Assembly (NCBI RefSeq): GCF_003363155.1
Contig: NZ_QRBE01000005.1
Location: 62,001-126,000, forward strand
Origin: Dyella monticola
GTDB lineage: Bacteria; Pseudomonadota; Gammaproteobacteria; Xanthomonadales; Rhodanobacteraceae
Direction of reading: 5' to 3'
Length of the DNA stretch: 64,000 nt
The notes below the pieces were generated by a model. The model saw only the letters and a program-made list of their open reading frames with translations. It searched no databases and was not told the DNA's origin. This document shows positions 27,438 to 35,458 of the stretch, in pieces. The position numbers and the translations under genes were made by a program. Position 1 is the first letter of the stretch. The number at the start of each line of letters is the position of its first letter.

Positions 27438-28324
27438 TATTTGCGCCGCGCACGCGGATGCGCGGCGTCGTACACCTTGGCCAGATGCTGAAAATCCAGG
27501 TGCGTGTAGATTTGCGTGGTGGCGATGTCGGCGTGACCCAGGAGCTCCTGCACCGCGCGCAGGTCGCCGGACGATTCCAGCATGTGGCTGGCGAAGGTAT
27601 GCCGCAGCAAATGCGGATGCACATGCTTGGCGAAGCCTTGCCGCAGCGCCAGCGTTTTCATCCGCGCCTGCACGGTGCGCGGACTGATCGGCGCGCCGTT
27701 GCGACCGCGAAACACCGGTGATTCGGGCGCGTGGCCTTCCGCCTGCGCCAGCGCGCGCAGGGCGGCAATCGCATGCCGGCCGACCGGAACGATGCGGGTC
27801 TTGCTGCCCTTGCCCAGCACGCGTACTTCGCCGCTCTCCAGATCCAGGTCCAACCAATGCAAGCCGGTCAATTCGGACAAGCGCAAACCGGAGGAATAGA
27901 ACAGCTCGAGCATGGCGCGATCGCGCACGCCCAGCGCATCGTCGTTGCCGTCGCCTTCCACCAAGGCGGTGGCTTCGTCCACATCCAGCACCACCGGCAA
28001 TTTGCGATGCACCTTCGGCCCGCGCACGCCGGCGAGTGGATCATGCGAGAGCATGCCTTCGCGCGTGAGTTGCCGGAACAAACTGCGGCAGGACGAAAGC
28101 AGCCGCTGCAGACTTTTGGGCGAAAGCCCCGCGCGATGCTCAGCGGCCACGAAGCCGCGCATGCGATGCGGTTGCAGCGCATCGAACGCGGTGATGTTCT
28201 GCGTCTGCATGTAACCTAAGAGCTTGGCCAGATCGCGTCGATAACCATCGACCGTATGCGGTGATGCCTTGCGCTCGCTGCGCAATCGCGCAAGCCATGC
28301 ATCCACCTGGCCTTGTGCGTCCAT
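27437..28324 (-). CDS. xerC: Tyrosine recombinase XerC
   Basis: Acts with XerD at dif to resolve chromosome dimers. 295 residues from the ATG at 28324 (MDAQGQVDAWLARLRSE); a TTG 12 bases upstream is the alternative. The N-terminal SAM-like domain is followed by the catalytic domain with Arg in SSGLRLSEL, the HLLRHTFASHML box (His and Arg), LGHADIATTQIYTHLD with the last His and the nucleophile Tyr. It follows the DUF484 gene by 8 bases, as in dapF-DUF484-xerC operons of gammaproteobacteria. Confidence 0.95.
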   Translation of the reverse strand: MDAQGQVDAWLARLRSERKASPHTVDGYRRDLAKLLGYMQTQNITAFDALQPHRMRGFVAAEHRAGLSPKSLQRLLSSCRSLFRQLTREGMLSHDPLAGVRGPKVHRKLPVVLDVDEATALVEGDGNDDALGVRDRAMLELFYSSGLRLSELTGLHWLDLDLESGEVRVLGKGSKTRIVPVGRHAIAALRALAQAEGHAPESPVFRGRNGAPISPRTVQARMKTLALRQGFAKHVHPHLLRHTFASHMLESSGDLRAVQELLGHADIATTQIYTHLDFQHLAKVYDAAHPRARRK

Positions 28325-28332
28325 CGCTACGC

Positions 28333-29016
28333 TCAAGCGCCGTCCTGCATGCGTGCCAGGGCGGCGGTGACGGAAGCGGCGATCATCTTCAGAAAGACCG
28401 TGCCCATGCCGGGCTGGAAATGATCCTGATCGCGGCTGCCCAGCGCCAGTAAACCGAACTCGCCCAGCGGCAACAGTGCCGCCGATTTGATGTGGTCGGC
28501 CTGCGCACCGAACAAACGGTGCAGGCGGTCGGCCGAAAGCCGTCCGGAAATCGGCTCGTGATGCGCCAGGAAATCCGTAAACTCCGGCATGGCGGCGCGG
28601 CCATTCGGCTCAAGCATCAACCAGTCGGCTGGCGGCAAGGTCAGCGGCCCGAACAGCACCAGGCGAACCTGATCGGCGTCGAAATCTTCCGACAGCCGTG
28701 TCACCACGCTGCGCGCGGCCACCGACGGTGTGTTGGCACGTAGCACCGCGACGTTGAGCTCATGCACGCGCTGCATCAGCCGTTCGTTTTCCTCGGCGAT
28801 GGTTGCCAGTTCGGCGAGCTTGCGTTCCAGCTCGGTGTTCTTGTCGCGCAAGGCCTGCAGCTGATAGGCCGCCAGCGATGCCACGGCGCCCTGTTCGCGC
28901 GGCAAGGTCAGCAGTGTGGCCAGGTCGGGGTAATCGCTGAGAAAACCAGGATGCCGGCGCAGGAAAGCGGCGACGTCGCTGGCTTTGATGGTTTCTTCGA
29001 GCAGGGCGTTGGTCAT
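28333..29016 (-). CDS. DUF484 family protein
   Basis: 227 residues. N-terminal LRRHPGFLSDYPDL is the family signature. A coiled-coil stretch (KNTELERKLAELATIAEENERL) leads to a GAF-like C-terminal domain (ALLPLGEFGLLALGSRD). Related to YigA; function unknown. Always found between dapF and xerC in this group, as here. Probably a cytoplasmic dimer through the coiled coil. Confidence 0.92.
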   Translation of the reverse strand: MTNALLEETIKASDVAAFLRRHPGFLSDYPDLATLLTLPREQGAVASLAAYQLQALRDKNTELERKLAELATIAEENERLMQRVHELNVAVLRANTPSVAARSVVTRLSEDFDADQVRLVLFGPLTLPPADWLMLEPNGRAAMPEFTDFLAHHEPISGRLSADRLHRLFGAQADHIKSAALLPLGEFGLLALGSRDQDHFQPGMGTVFLKMIAASVTAALARMQDGA

Positions 29017-29076
29017 GCACGGAACCTCGTTGAACGCTGGCCTTCGGCCCGAGTGTGCGATGGACGGGCCCTCGCA

Positions 29077-29913
29077 TCAATCACCAAGCCATTCACCTTC
29101 AAAAACAAACGTGGCCGGCCCGGTCATCCACAGCCGCTCTCCGGGTCCGGCCCATGCGATGTGCAGCGTGCCGCCGGGAAGATCGACTTGCACCTGTTCG
29201 TCCACTTCGCCGCGTTGCCGCAATACCGCCATGGCCGCGCAGGCGCCGGTGCCACAGGCCAGTGTCCAGCCGGCGCCGCGCTCGTGCACGCGCAGCCGGA
29301 TGTGCTGCGGATCGAGTTTCTGCACGAAGCCGGCGTTGGCGCCTTCGGGAAACTGGGGGTGATCTGTGAGTGCCGGGCCCAGCTGCATGAGCTCGGGCGC
29401 GAGCAGATCATCCACCACCACCACCGCGTGCGGGTTGCCCATGGAGACGGCGCCGATCTGCAGGCGGTGACCGGCCACATCCAGCGCGTAATGATGTTCC
29501 GCATGCGGCGCGAGGAAGGGAATGCGCGCCGGCTGGAAGACCGGTTCGCCCATGTCCACCGTGACGCGCTGCGCATCGACCATGCGCACCGCCACCGGGC
29601 CGGACGGGCTCTGGATCTGCACCGTATCGCCGATCGCCAGCGCGCCAGCGCGCAGCAGCCACGCCGCCACGCAGCGCACGCCGTTGCCGCACTGGCCTGA
29701 AGGCGAGCCATCGGCGTTCCAGATGCCGTAATAAAACGCGCTGGAACCATCGCGCGCCGGTTCCACGCTCAAAAGCTGGTCGAAGCCGATGCCGGTGTGG
29801 CGATGGGCCATCGCGCGAACGGTGGCTGGATTGAGCGCGAGCGCGCCAGCGCGACTGTCGATCACGGCAAAGTCGTTGCCGCTGCCGTGCATCTTGGTGA
29901 AGCGCAGCTTCAT
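29077..29913 (-). CDS. dapF: Diaminopimelate epimerase
   Basis: Converts LL- to meso-diaminopimelate for lysine and peptidoglycan synthesis. 278 residues starting MKLRFTKMHGSGNDF. The two catalytic cysteines are Cys75 in PSGQCGNGVRC and Cys220 in LACGTGAC. PLP-independent cytoplasmic enzyme. Second in the lptM-dapF-DUF484-xerC order, with a 60-base gap to DUF484. Confidence 0.97.
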   Translation of the reverse strand: MKLRFTKMHGSGNDFAVIDSRAGALALNPATVRAMAHRHTGIGFDQLLSVEPARDGSSAFYYGIWNADGSPSGQCGNGVRCVAAWLLRAGALAIGDTVQIQSPSGPVAVRMVDAQRVTVDMGEPVFQPARIPFLAPHAEHHYALDVAGHRLQIGAVSMGNPHAVVVVDDLLAPELMQLGPALTDHPQFPEGANAGFVQKLDPQHIRLRVHERGAGWTLACGTGACAAMAVLRQRGEVDEQVQVDLPGGTLHIAWAGPGERLWMTGPATFVFEGEWLGD

Positions 29914-29929
29914 GCGGCCAGTCGCGCCA

Positions 29930-30130
29930 TCAGTTTCCGCTCAGCGGCGTGGTGACCACGCCGCTGGCGCTGGCCGGCGCTTGCGCCGTGCTTACATGCG
30001 CCGGTGCCGGCGCATGGACCGGCGCAGGCCTGGGCGTAGGCGACGGGTAGTACAACGGCCCTTTGTTGCCGCAGCCGGCGATCGCGGCGAAGGCGAGGCA
30101 GGTCGGCAGCAGCAGAATCGTTCGGCGCAT
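29930..30130 (-). CDS. lptM: LPS translocon maturation chaperone LptM (YifL-like lipoprotein)
   Basis: 66 residues. Lipoprotein signal MRRTILLLPTCLAFAAIAGC with the signature CGNKGPLYYPS directly after the acylated Cys, matching LptM, which helps assemble LptD in E. coli. The remainder is Pro/Ala-rich and disordered. The ATG at 30130 is chosen because it starts the signal peptide. Sixteen bases upstream of dapF, the usual neighbour. Confidence 0.88.
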   Translation of the reverse strand: MRRTILLLPTCLAFAAIAGCGNKGPLYYPSPTPRPAPVHAPAPAHVSTAQAPASASGVVTTPLSGN

Positions 30131-30359
30131 GAGCAATCCCTCGGAAAACGCGGGCAGTATAGCCAAGCCGCGCCACGCGCATCGTTGCAGCCGCCGGCAA
30201 AAGCGACGGTGCGCGCGTCAGGCGGGCGCGGTCGGTGCTCGGAATTCTCATGCACGCCTCGGTACACTCCCCGCCTGCGCGCACGCTCGCAACGTTTTCT
30301 GCTGGCAGCTCTTATCATGTGCGCCCCGCAACGGAATGCGAAATGTCGGAGTGCCCGCG

Positions 30360-31049
30360 ATGAACTGGAACGACCTGCTACGTCTGCCCACGACCTTGCT
30401 CGCCATCGTGGCCGGCGTCTTGTTGCTGCTTGCCCTGGCCCAATTGCTGGCCGCGCGCCAGCACGTGCGCGAGCGTCGGCATGTCACTGCGGCTGGGCAT
30501 ACGCTGCTTTTGCTGGTGTTCTTCGTGCTCGCGGTAGTGCTGGGCGGCACGGCGATGTCGCTGCGCGGCTATCGTTTCCTTGGTGAAGAGGCGCCGGTGG
30601 TGCAGATCGATGCGCAGATTCTTTCGCCGCAGCGCTGGGCGCTTACGCTCACCTGGCCCGATGGCGTGACGCGCAAGGTGATGCTGGCCGGAGACGATTT
30701 TCAGGTCGACGCCGTGGTGCTGAAATGGAAACTTCCGGCCATGCTCGCCGGTTTGCCGCCCCTTTATCGACTCGATCGCATCAGCGGCCGCTATGACGAT
30801 GCCACTGCGGAGATGACGGCGCCGCGCACCGTGATCGACTTCAGACAAGCGGGCACGGACGATCTCATCGACCTGAAAAAGCAGATGCCTCGCTGGTTTC
30901 CCGAAGTGGATACGGTGTTCGGCAGCGCCGCCTTCCTGCCGCTGGTGGACGGCGGCCACTACAGCGTGAGCCTGATGCGCACCGGCGCACTGGTGGCACG
31001 TCCGGATGAGGCTACGCAGCAGCGCATCAGCCAACCGTTGGGCGAATGA
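30360..31049 (+). CDS. Inner-membrane protein with two helices, unknown function
   Basis: 229 residues from the ATG at 30360. Two membrane helices in the first 65 residues (LLAIVAGVLLLLALAQLLAA and LLLLVFFVLAVVLGGTAM) are followed by a predicted periplasmic domain with TLTWPDGVTRKVMLAGDDFQVD. Relatives in Xanthomonadaceae are often labelled as efflux-related, but no transporter motif is visible. Divergent from lptM. Confidence 0.7.
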   Translation: MNWNDLLRLPTTLLAIVAGVLLLLALAQLLAARQHVRERRHVTAAGHTLLLLVFFVLAVVLGGTAMSLRGYRFLGEEAPVVQIDAQILSPQRWALTLTWPDGVTRKVMLAGDDFQVDAVVLKWKLPAMLAGLPPLYRLDRISGRYDDATAEMTAPRTVIDFRQAGTDDLIDLKKQMPRWFPEVDTVFGSAAFLPLVDGGHYSVSLMRTGALVARPDEATQQRISQPLGE

Positions 31050-31181
31050 CGTTGATCTATTCCCGATTCGTAGCCGTGGCGGCAGCCCTGAACGTAAAAA
31101 ATCTTGGGATGTTTCCCGTCATGGGGCAGTGCTAGATTCTCGCCACCATCAACCTGCTCCGCAGACCAAAGGGGAACATGC

Positions 31182-31457
31182 ATGAAGCGTTTCGCATCCG
31201 TTGCGATGCTGGCCGGCCTTGCCTTCGTTGCCGGCAGTGCCATGGCGCAGCAACAGCCCGTTCACGACGTCAGCGCCAAGCACCATCCGAACCTGTCTCG
31301 TGCCCAACGCCAGGCTGACATGGCTTACAAGAGCATCGTCGCCGCGCAAGACGCCAACGAGTTCGACCTGGGCGGCCACGCTGCCAAGGCGAAGGAACTG
31401 CTCGATCAGGCCAATCAGGAGCTCAAGCAGGCGGCCGAATTCGCCAATCATCACTAA
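31182..31457 (+). CDS. Small periplasmic protein of unknown function
   Basis: 91 residues. Signal peptide MKRFASVAMLAGLAFVAGSAMAQ, then a short helical mature part containing HHPNLSRAQRQADMAYKSI and ending in a helix AKELLDQANQELKQAAEFANHH. The pattern resembles small extracytoplasmic helical proteins common in this order; no function known. A rho-independent terminator follows. Confidence 0.7.
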   Translation: MKRFASVAMLAGLAFVAGSAMAQQQPVHDVSAKHHPNLSRAQRQADMAYKSIVAAQDANEFDLGGHAAKAKELLDQANQELKQAAEFANHH

Positions 31458-31477
31458 GCGCCCCCGATCAGCGCAGC

Positions 31478-31507
31478 AAGGGCCTCCTTCTGGGGAGGCC
31501 CTTTTTA
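31478..31507. terminator. Rho-independent terminator
   Basis: GGGCCTCC and GGAGGCCC form an 8-bp stem around TTCTGG, followed by CTTTTT. It ends the small periplasmic gene and lies just before the converging GNAT gene. Confidence 0.88.
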
Positions 31508-31511
31508 TGGC

Positions 31512-31988
31512 TCAATCCAACGTCTTCGCGTAGCAGAACGCATCCGAGCCATCCTCGTAGAACCGCTTCTTCACCGGCCCCAGGCGTTCATAGCCCAACC
31601 GCTCATACAGGCGGATGGCACTGTGATTGTCGGTGCGCACTTCCAGCCGCAGCATGTGGCAATGGCGTTGGCGCGCGGTCGCTTCAGCCGCTTCGATCAA
31701 GGCGGTGCCCACGCCCTTGCCGCGCGCCTGGGGCAGGCTGGCGATCGAATACAGCCGCGCCACGCGGCTTCCCTTGCGAAAAAAAACCATCGCCGTGCCG
31801 AGGAAACGGCGGCGATTGGCGCTGGCCACCAGGACGCGTGCCGAATCGCTGTCCAGGTGACGGCGAAACTGCGCGCGGCTGATCTGGTCGCTGTCGAACG
31901 TGGCCTGTTCCAGCGCAACCAGGTCATCCAGATCGGAAAGTTCAGCGCGACGCACCCGCACGGCGGCGGTGGCAGGCGTCAGGGTCAT
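31512..31988 (-). CDS. GNAT family N-acetyltransferase (RimI-like)
   Basis: 158 residues. Acetyl-CoA-dependent acyltransferase. The cofactor-binding motif A is QARGKGVGTALIEAAE and motif B includes RLEVRTDNHSAIRLYERLGY. It resembles RimI but is not in the tsaB-rimI context. It is transcribed divergently from the RimK-like ligase gene; an acetyltransferase beside a RimK-type ATP-grasp is a recurrent pairing, suggesting both act on the same peptide or protein substrate. Confidence 0.88.
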   Translation of the reverse strand: MTLTPATAAVRVRRAELSDLDDLVALEQATFDSDQISRAQFRRHLDSDSARVLVASANRRRFLGTAMVFFRKGSRVARLYSIASLPQARGKGVGTALIEAAEATARQRHCHMLRLEVRTDNHSAIRLYERLGYERLGPVKKRFYEDGSDAFCYAKTLD

Positions 31989-32212
31989 CAGCGGTACTCG
32001 GCAGGTGCAGGGGGCAGGGATTCGAGCAAGCGCGGCACTCTAGTGCACCGGGCGCCGGAAATCATCTGCTACTCGCTTACCCCTGCATTTAGGCATGCTT
32101 CATGCCGCACCCTTGTGCGCGCCGCCAAGCTGAAAGACACTGCCGCCTTGCGCTGCGCCGCCTCGTTTCCCCACGCGACGACGTCCTTGCCCGCTGGTCA
32201 AACTGAGGTGTC

Positions 32213-33697
32213 ATGACCCGACTCGTCATCGTCGTCGAGAAAGCTTCCGATTGGGGCTCCTACTATCCGTCCGTCGACGTGGTCACCGCCATGGATTACC
32301 TGCGTGAGCCGGTAGGCGGCGACGACGAGCGCACGCAGGTGATCAACCTCTGCCGCAGCTACAAATACCTGGGCACCGGCTACTACGTGTCGCTGCTGGC
32401 CGAGGCGCGTGGACACCGTGTGATGCCTTCGGTGCGCACGATAAACGATCTGCGCCGCCGCTCGTTGTATGGCATTGCCATCGATGACCTGAACGCCAAG
32501 CTCACGAATTTCCTGCCCGCAGGCGGGCGCGATACCACCGACTTCGGCACGCTCGTCTACTTCGGCGAAACCGCTTACCCCGCGCTGCAGGACTTGGCGC
32601 GGCAAGTGTTCGAAATGTTTCCCTGTCCGCTGCTGCGCATCGAATTCGAGCGTGAACGCGTCTGGCAGATTTCGTCGATCAAGCCCGTGGGCCTGCACAC
32701 GCTCGATGATGCGCAGGAAGACGCCTTCGCCGCCGAGCTCGACCGCTTTTCCAAGAAGCTGTGGCGCAAGCCTCGTACAAGACGCTTGTATCGCTATGAC
32801 CTGGCCATGCTGGTCGACCAGAACGAAGCCATGCCGCCGTCGAACAAGAAGGCGCTCAAATCCTTCATCACGGCTGGCAAGGAACTGGGCATCGAAGTCG
32901 ATCCGATCGGCAAGAACGACTATCAGCGCCTGGCCGAATACGACGGCCTGTTCATCCGCGAAACCACCGCCAGCGACAACCACACCTACAGCTTCGCGCA
33001 TCGCGCCGAACGCGAAGGCATGGTGGTGATGGATGATCCCAGTTCGATCCTTCGCTGTACGAACAAGATCTTCCTCAACGACTTGATGGTATCGCGCAAA
33101 CTCGCCGTGCCGCGCACGGAGATTCTGTATCGCGACGACACCAAGGGCTTGAAAGACGTCGCCGGCAAGCTCGGCTATCCGCTGGTGCTGAAAATTCCGG
33201 ATGGATCATTTTCGCGCGGCGTGGTGAAAGTACAGAGCGAAGGTGAGCTGGAAAAAGCCACCGGCGAATTGTTCCAGCACAGCGCACTGCTGCTGGTGCA
33301 GGAATTCGTTTCCACCGAATTCGATTGGCGCATCGGTGTGCTTAACCGCGAGCCGTTGTACGCGTGCAAGTACTACATGTCGCGCGGCCACTGGCAGATC
33401 TACAACCATGGCGCGAAGGGCGCGGCGAAAACGGGCAATTCCGAAACCATCCCGATTCGCGACGCACCACCCGAGGTGGTGAAGCTTGCCCTCAAGGCCA
33501 CCAATGCGATCGGCGATGGCCTTTACGGTGTCGACCTCAAACAGATCGGCGACAAGGCGGTCATCATCGAAGTGAACGACAATCCGTCCATCGATGCCGG
33601 CGTGGAAGACGCTTATCTCGGCGAGGACCTCTATCGCCGCATCATGCAGGAGTTTTTGCGGCGCATGGAACGCAAGCGCATGGGCATCAACGCGTAG
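32213..33697 (+). CDS. RimK-like ATP-grasp ligase with N-terminal RLAN domain
   Basis: 494 residues. The first ~170 form the N-terminal domain associated with RimK-like ATP-grasps (TRLVIVVEKASDWGSYYPSVDV). The C-terminal ATP-grasp fold has YPLVLKIPDGSFSRGVVKV (ATP-binding lysine and glycine-rich loop), LLLVQEFV and the metal-binding DLKQIGDKAVIIEVNDNPSIDAG. Such enzymes ligate amino acids, often glutamate, to a C-terminus. The substrate is unknown. The ATG overlaps no neighbour; the GNAT gene is divergent. Confidence 0.88.
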   Translation: MTRLVIVVEKASDWGSYYPSVDVVTAMDYLREPVGGDDERTQVINLCRSYKYLGTGYYVSLLAEARGHRVMPSVRTINDLRRRSLYGIAIDDLNAKLTNFLPAGGRDTTDFGTLVYFGETAYPALQDLARQVFEMFPCPLLRIEFERERVWQISSIKPVGLHTLDDAQEDAFAAELDRFSKKLWRKPRTRRLYRYDLAMLVDQNEAMPPSNKKALKSFITAGKELGIEVDPIGKNDYQRLAEYDGLFIRETTASDNHTYSFAHRAEREGMVVMDDPSSILRCTNKIFLNDLMVSRKLAVPRTEILYRDDTKGLKDVAGKLGYPLVLKIPDGSFSRGVVKVQSEGELEKATGELFQHSALLLVQEFVSTEFDWRIGVLNREPLYACKYYMSRGHWQIYNHGAKGAAKTGNSETIPIRDAPPEVVKLALKATNAIGDGLYGVDLKQIGDKAVIIEVNDNPSIDAGVEDAYLGEDLYRRIMQEFLRRMERKRMGINA

Positions 33698-33851
33698 GGC
33701 TATTCCGGCCACCCTTCCCTGGGCGAACCGGAATCGCGTGCGCGCTCCCTCGCGCTGACCATTGGCCGCGACCACTCCCTTTCAGCCTTCGGTCTACCCT
33801 TGATGCGGCACTCCGGCCGCAACGGCTCCACTGCCAAGCGGAATGCGGAAA

Positions 33852-34109
33852 TCAGTTCCAGATCAACTGCGAGGCGCTGCGACGGCGCGGTTTGCACAGG
33901 CTCAGCAACTGCTTGGGCAAGCCCGGTTCCAGCGTGAGCGCCACCGCCAGCGGCGCGACGAACAGCCAGAAAAACGGTGTCCAGCCCAGCCATTGGGTAT
34001 GCGCGGGCACCAAGGTGCTCGCCAACAAGGCGCCACCGGCCAGTAACCACAACAACGACAGCGCCAACAGCCGTGCGCGGTGGTCGGATTTGTCTGCGTG
34101 AGTACGCAT
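33852..34109 (-). CDS. Small two-helix membrane protein
   Basis: 85 residues. A basic N-terminus (MRTHADKSDHRARLL) is followed by two hydrophobic helices (LLALSLLWLLAGGALLAS and WTPFFWLFVAPLAVALTL) and a basic tail (CKPRRRSASQLIWN). No family function known. Convergent with the RimK-like gene and divergent from aroE. Confidence 0.65.
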   Translation of the reverse strand: MRTHADKSDHRARLLALSLLWLLAGGALLASTLVPAHTQWLGWTPFFWLFVAPLAVALTLEPGLPKQLLSLCKPRRRSASQLIWN

Positions 34110-34248
34110 GGAACACTCCCTGGGGGCGATGGGCAAAGCGTGCCGGTCGCCGATCTCATAGGCTGCGATTGGTCGGCGCGACCGCGCGTGCCCGACCGAG
34201 GCCGGCGAGCAAAGCGCTTACAATGGCAGGCTACGCAGGAGCACCCGC

Positions 34249-35085
34249 ATGTCCCACCCCTTGCAGTTCGCCGTCTTCGGCCATCCCATCGCGCATAGCG
34301 TGTCGCCGCAGATTCACCAGGCCTTTGCACAACAGTTCGGCATTGCCCTCGACTACCGCGCCATCGATGCCGCACCCGATGCGTTTGTCGACGCGATCGG
34401 CCATTTCTTCCACGAAGAACAGGGCCGCGGTGCCAACGTCACCATGCCCCACAAAGCGGCTGCGTTTGCGCTGGCGGACGAACGCACGCCGGCAGCGGCA
34501 CGCGCGGGCACCGCCAATGTGCTCACGCGCCTTCCAAATGGACGTCTATCTGCCCACAACACTGACGGCGCGGCGATGGTGCGCGATCTCACCGACCGTC
34601 ACGGTCTCGATCTGCGCGGCCACGACGCGCTGCTGCTGGGCGCTGGCGGCGCAGCGTGCGCCGTGGCGTGGTCGCTGATCGATGCAGGCGTGCAGACGCT
34701 CACCATCGTCAACCGTTCGCCCGAATCGGCCGACGCGCTCGCCGATGCCATCGGCGAGCCGGCGCGCGCGCGCACGCGCTACTGGGAGGATCTGGCCGGC
34801 ATCGGCAGTTTCGATCTCATCGTCAACGCTACCTCCGCAGGCACGCTCGGGCATGCGCTCAACTTGCCGTTCTCGCTGGCGGCATCGCGTGCCACCTGTT
34901 ACGACCTGGGTTACGGCAAGTCCGCGTTCGGCTTCCTTGCCTGGGCGCGCGTCGCCGGTGCGCGCTATGCGTACGATGGTTTAGGCATGCTGGTGGAGCA
35001 GGCCGCCGATGCGTTCGAGCTGTGGCATGGCAGGCGGCCGGATACGGAGCCCGTCTATCAATCGCTGTGCGTGCAAATGGCGTGA
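34249..35085 (+). CDS. aroE: Shikimate dehydrogenase
   Basis: NADPH-dependent reduction of 3-dehydroshikimate in aromatic amino acid synthesis. 278 residues. The substrate region is [18 protein letters not shown], with the catalytic Lys in [10 protein letters not shown] and Asp in AHNTDGAAM. The nucleotide-binding loop is [16 protein letters not shown]. The stop codon overlaps the next gene's GTG start by 4 bases. Confidence 0.95.
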   Translation: MSHPLQFAVFGHPIAHSVSPQIHQAFAQQFGIALDYRAIDAAPDAFVDAIGHFFHEEQGRGANVTMPHKAAAFALADERTPAAARAGTANVLTRLPNGRLSAHNTDGAAMVRDLTDRHGLDLRGHDALLLGAGGAACAVAWSLIDAGVQTLTIVNRSPESADALADAIGEPARARTRYWEDLAGIGSFDLIVNATSAGTLGHALNLPFSLAASRATCYDLGYGKSAFGFLAWARVAGARYAYDGLGMLVEQAADAFELWHGRRPDTEPVYQSLCVQMA

Positions 35086-35351
35086 AAACAGCACTGCCAT
35101 GCAGAAACGGTTGCGGTGCATGTTGCATTGCGCCGTCGATCAGTTCGCCCATTCCGGGGATGCCGCAAGGCAAACCTGCAGGGGTGCGTTGCGTGCAACT
35201 TACACACGACAACGGCTGCGCCATCTTCGATGATCCACGTCGTCCGGCGGTATGCGCCAGCCTGCAAGCGGAACCTGTCATGTGTGGTAATGACCGCCAC
35301 CACGCGTTGCGTTGGCTGGCTCAACTGGAGGGCGCCACGTGCGCCTCGTGA
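35082..35351 (+). CDS. YkgJ family cysteine-cluster protein
   Basis: 89 residues. Signature [20 protein letters not shown] followed by [25 protein letters not shown] and MCG: eight conserved cysteines that probably bind iron-sulfur or zinc. The GTG at 35082 overlaps the aroE stop (GTGA), indicating translational coupling. The first conserved Cys is only 7 residues from the start. Function unknown. Confidence 0.88.
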   Translation: MKTALPCRNGCGACCIAPSISSPIPGMPQGKPAGVRCVQLTHDNGCAIFDDPRRPAVCASLQAEPVMCGNDRHHALRWLAQLEGATCAS

Positions 35352-35458
35352 GGTGTGCTGCAACGCACATGGCATGCCTCTGCATTTGGCCTTTTTAAAC
35401 GCTCAGCCATGCTAGCTTGATCGGACAGGGGGCATCTAGCATTGGGGAGTGTTGTGCA

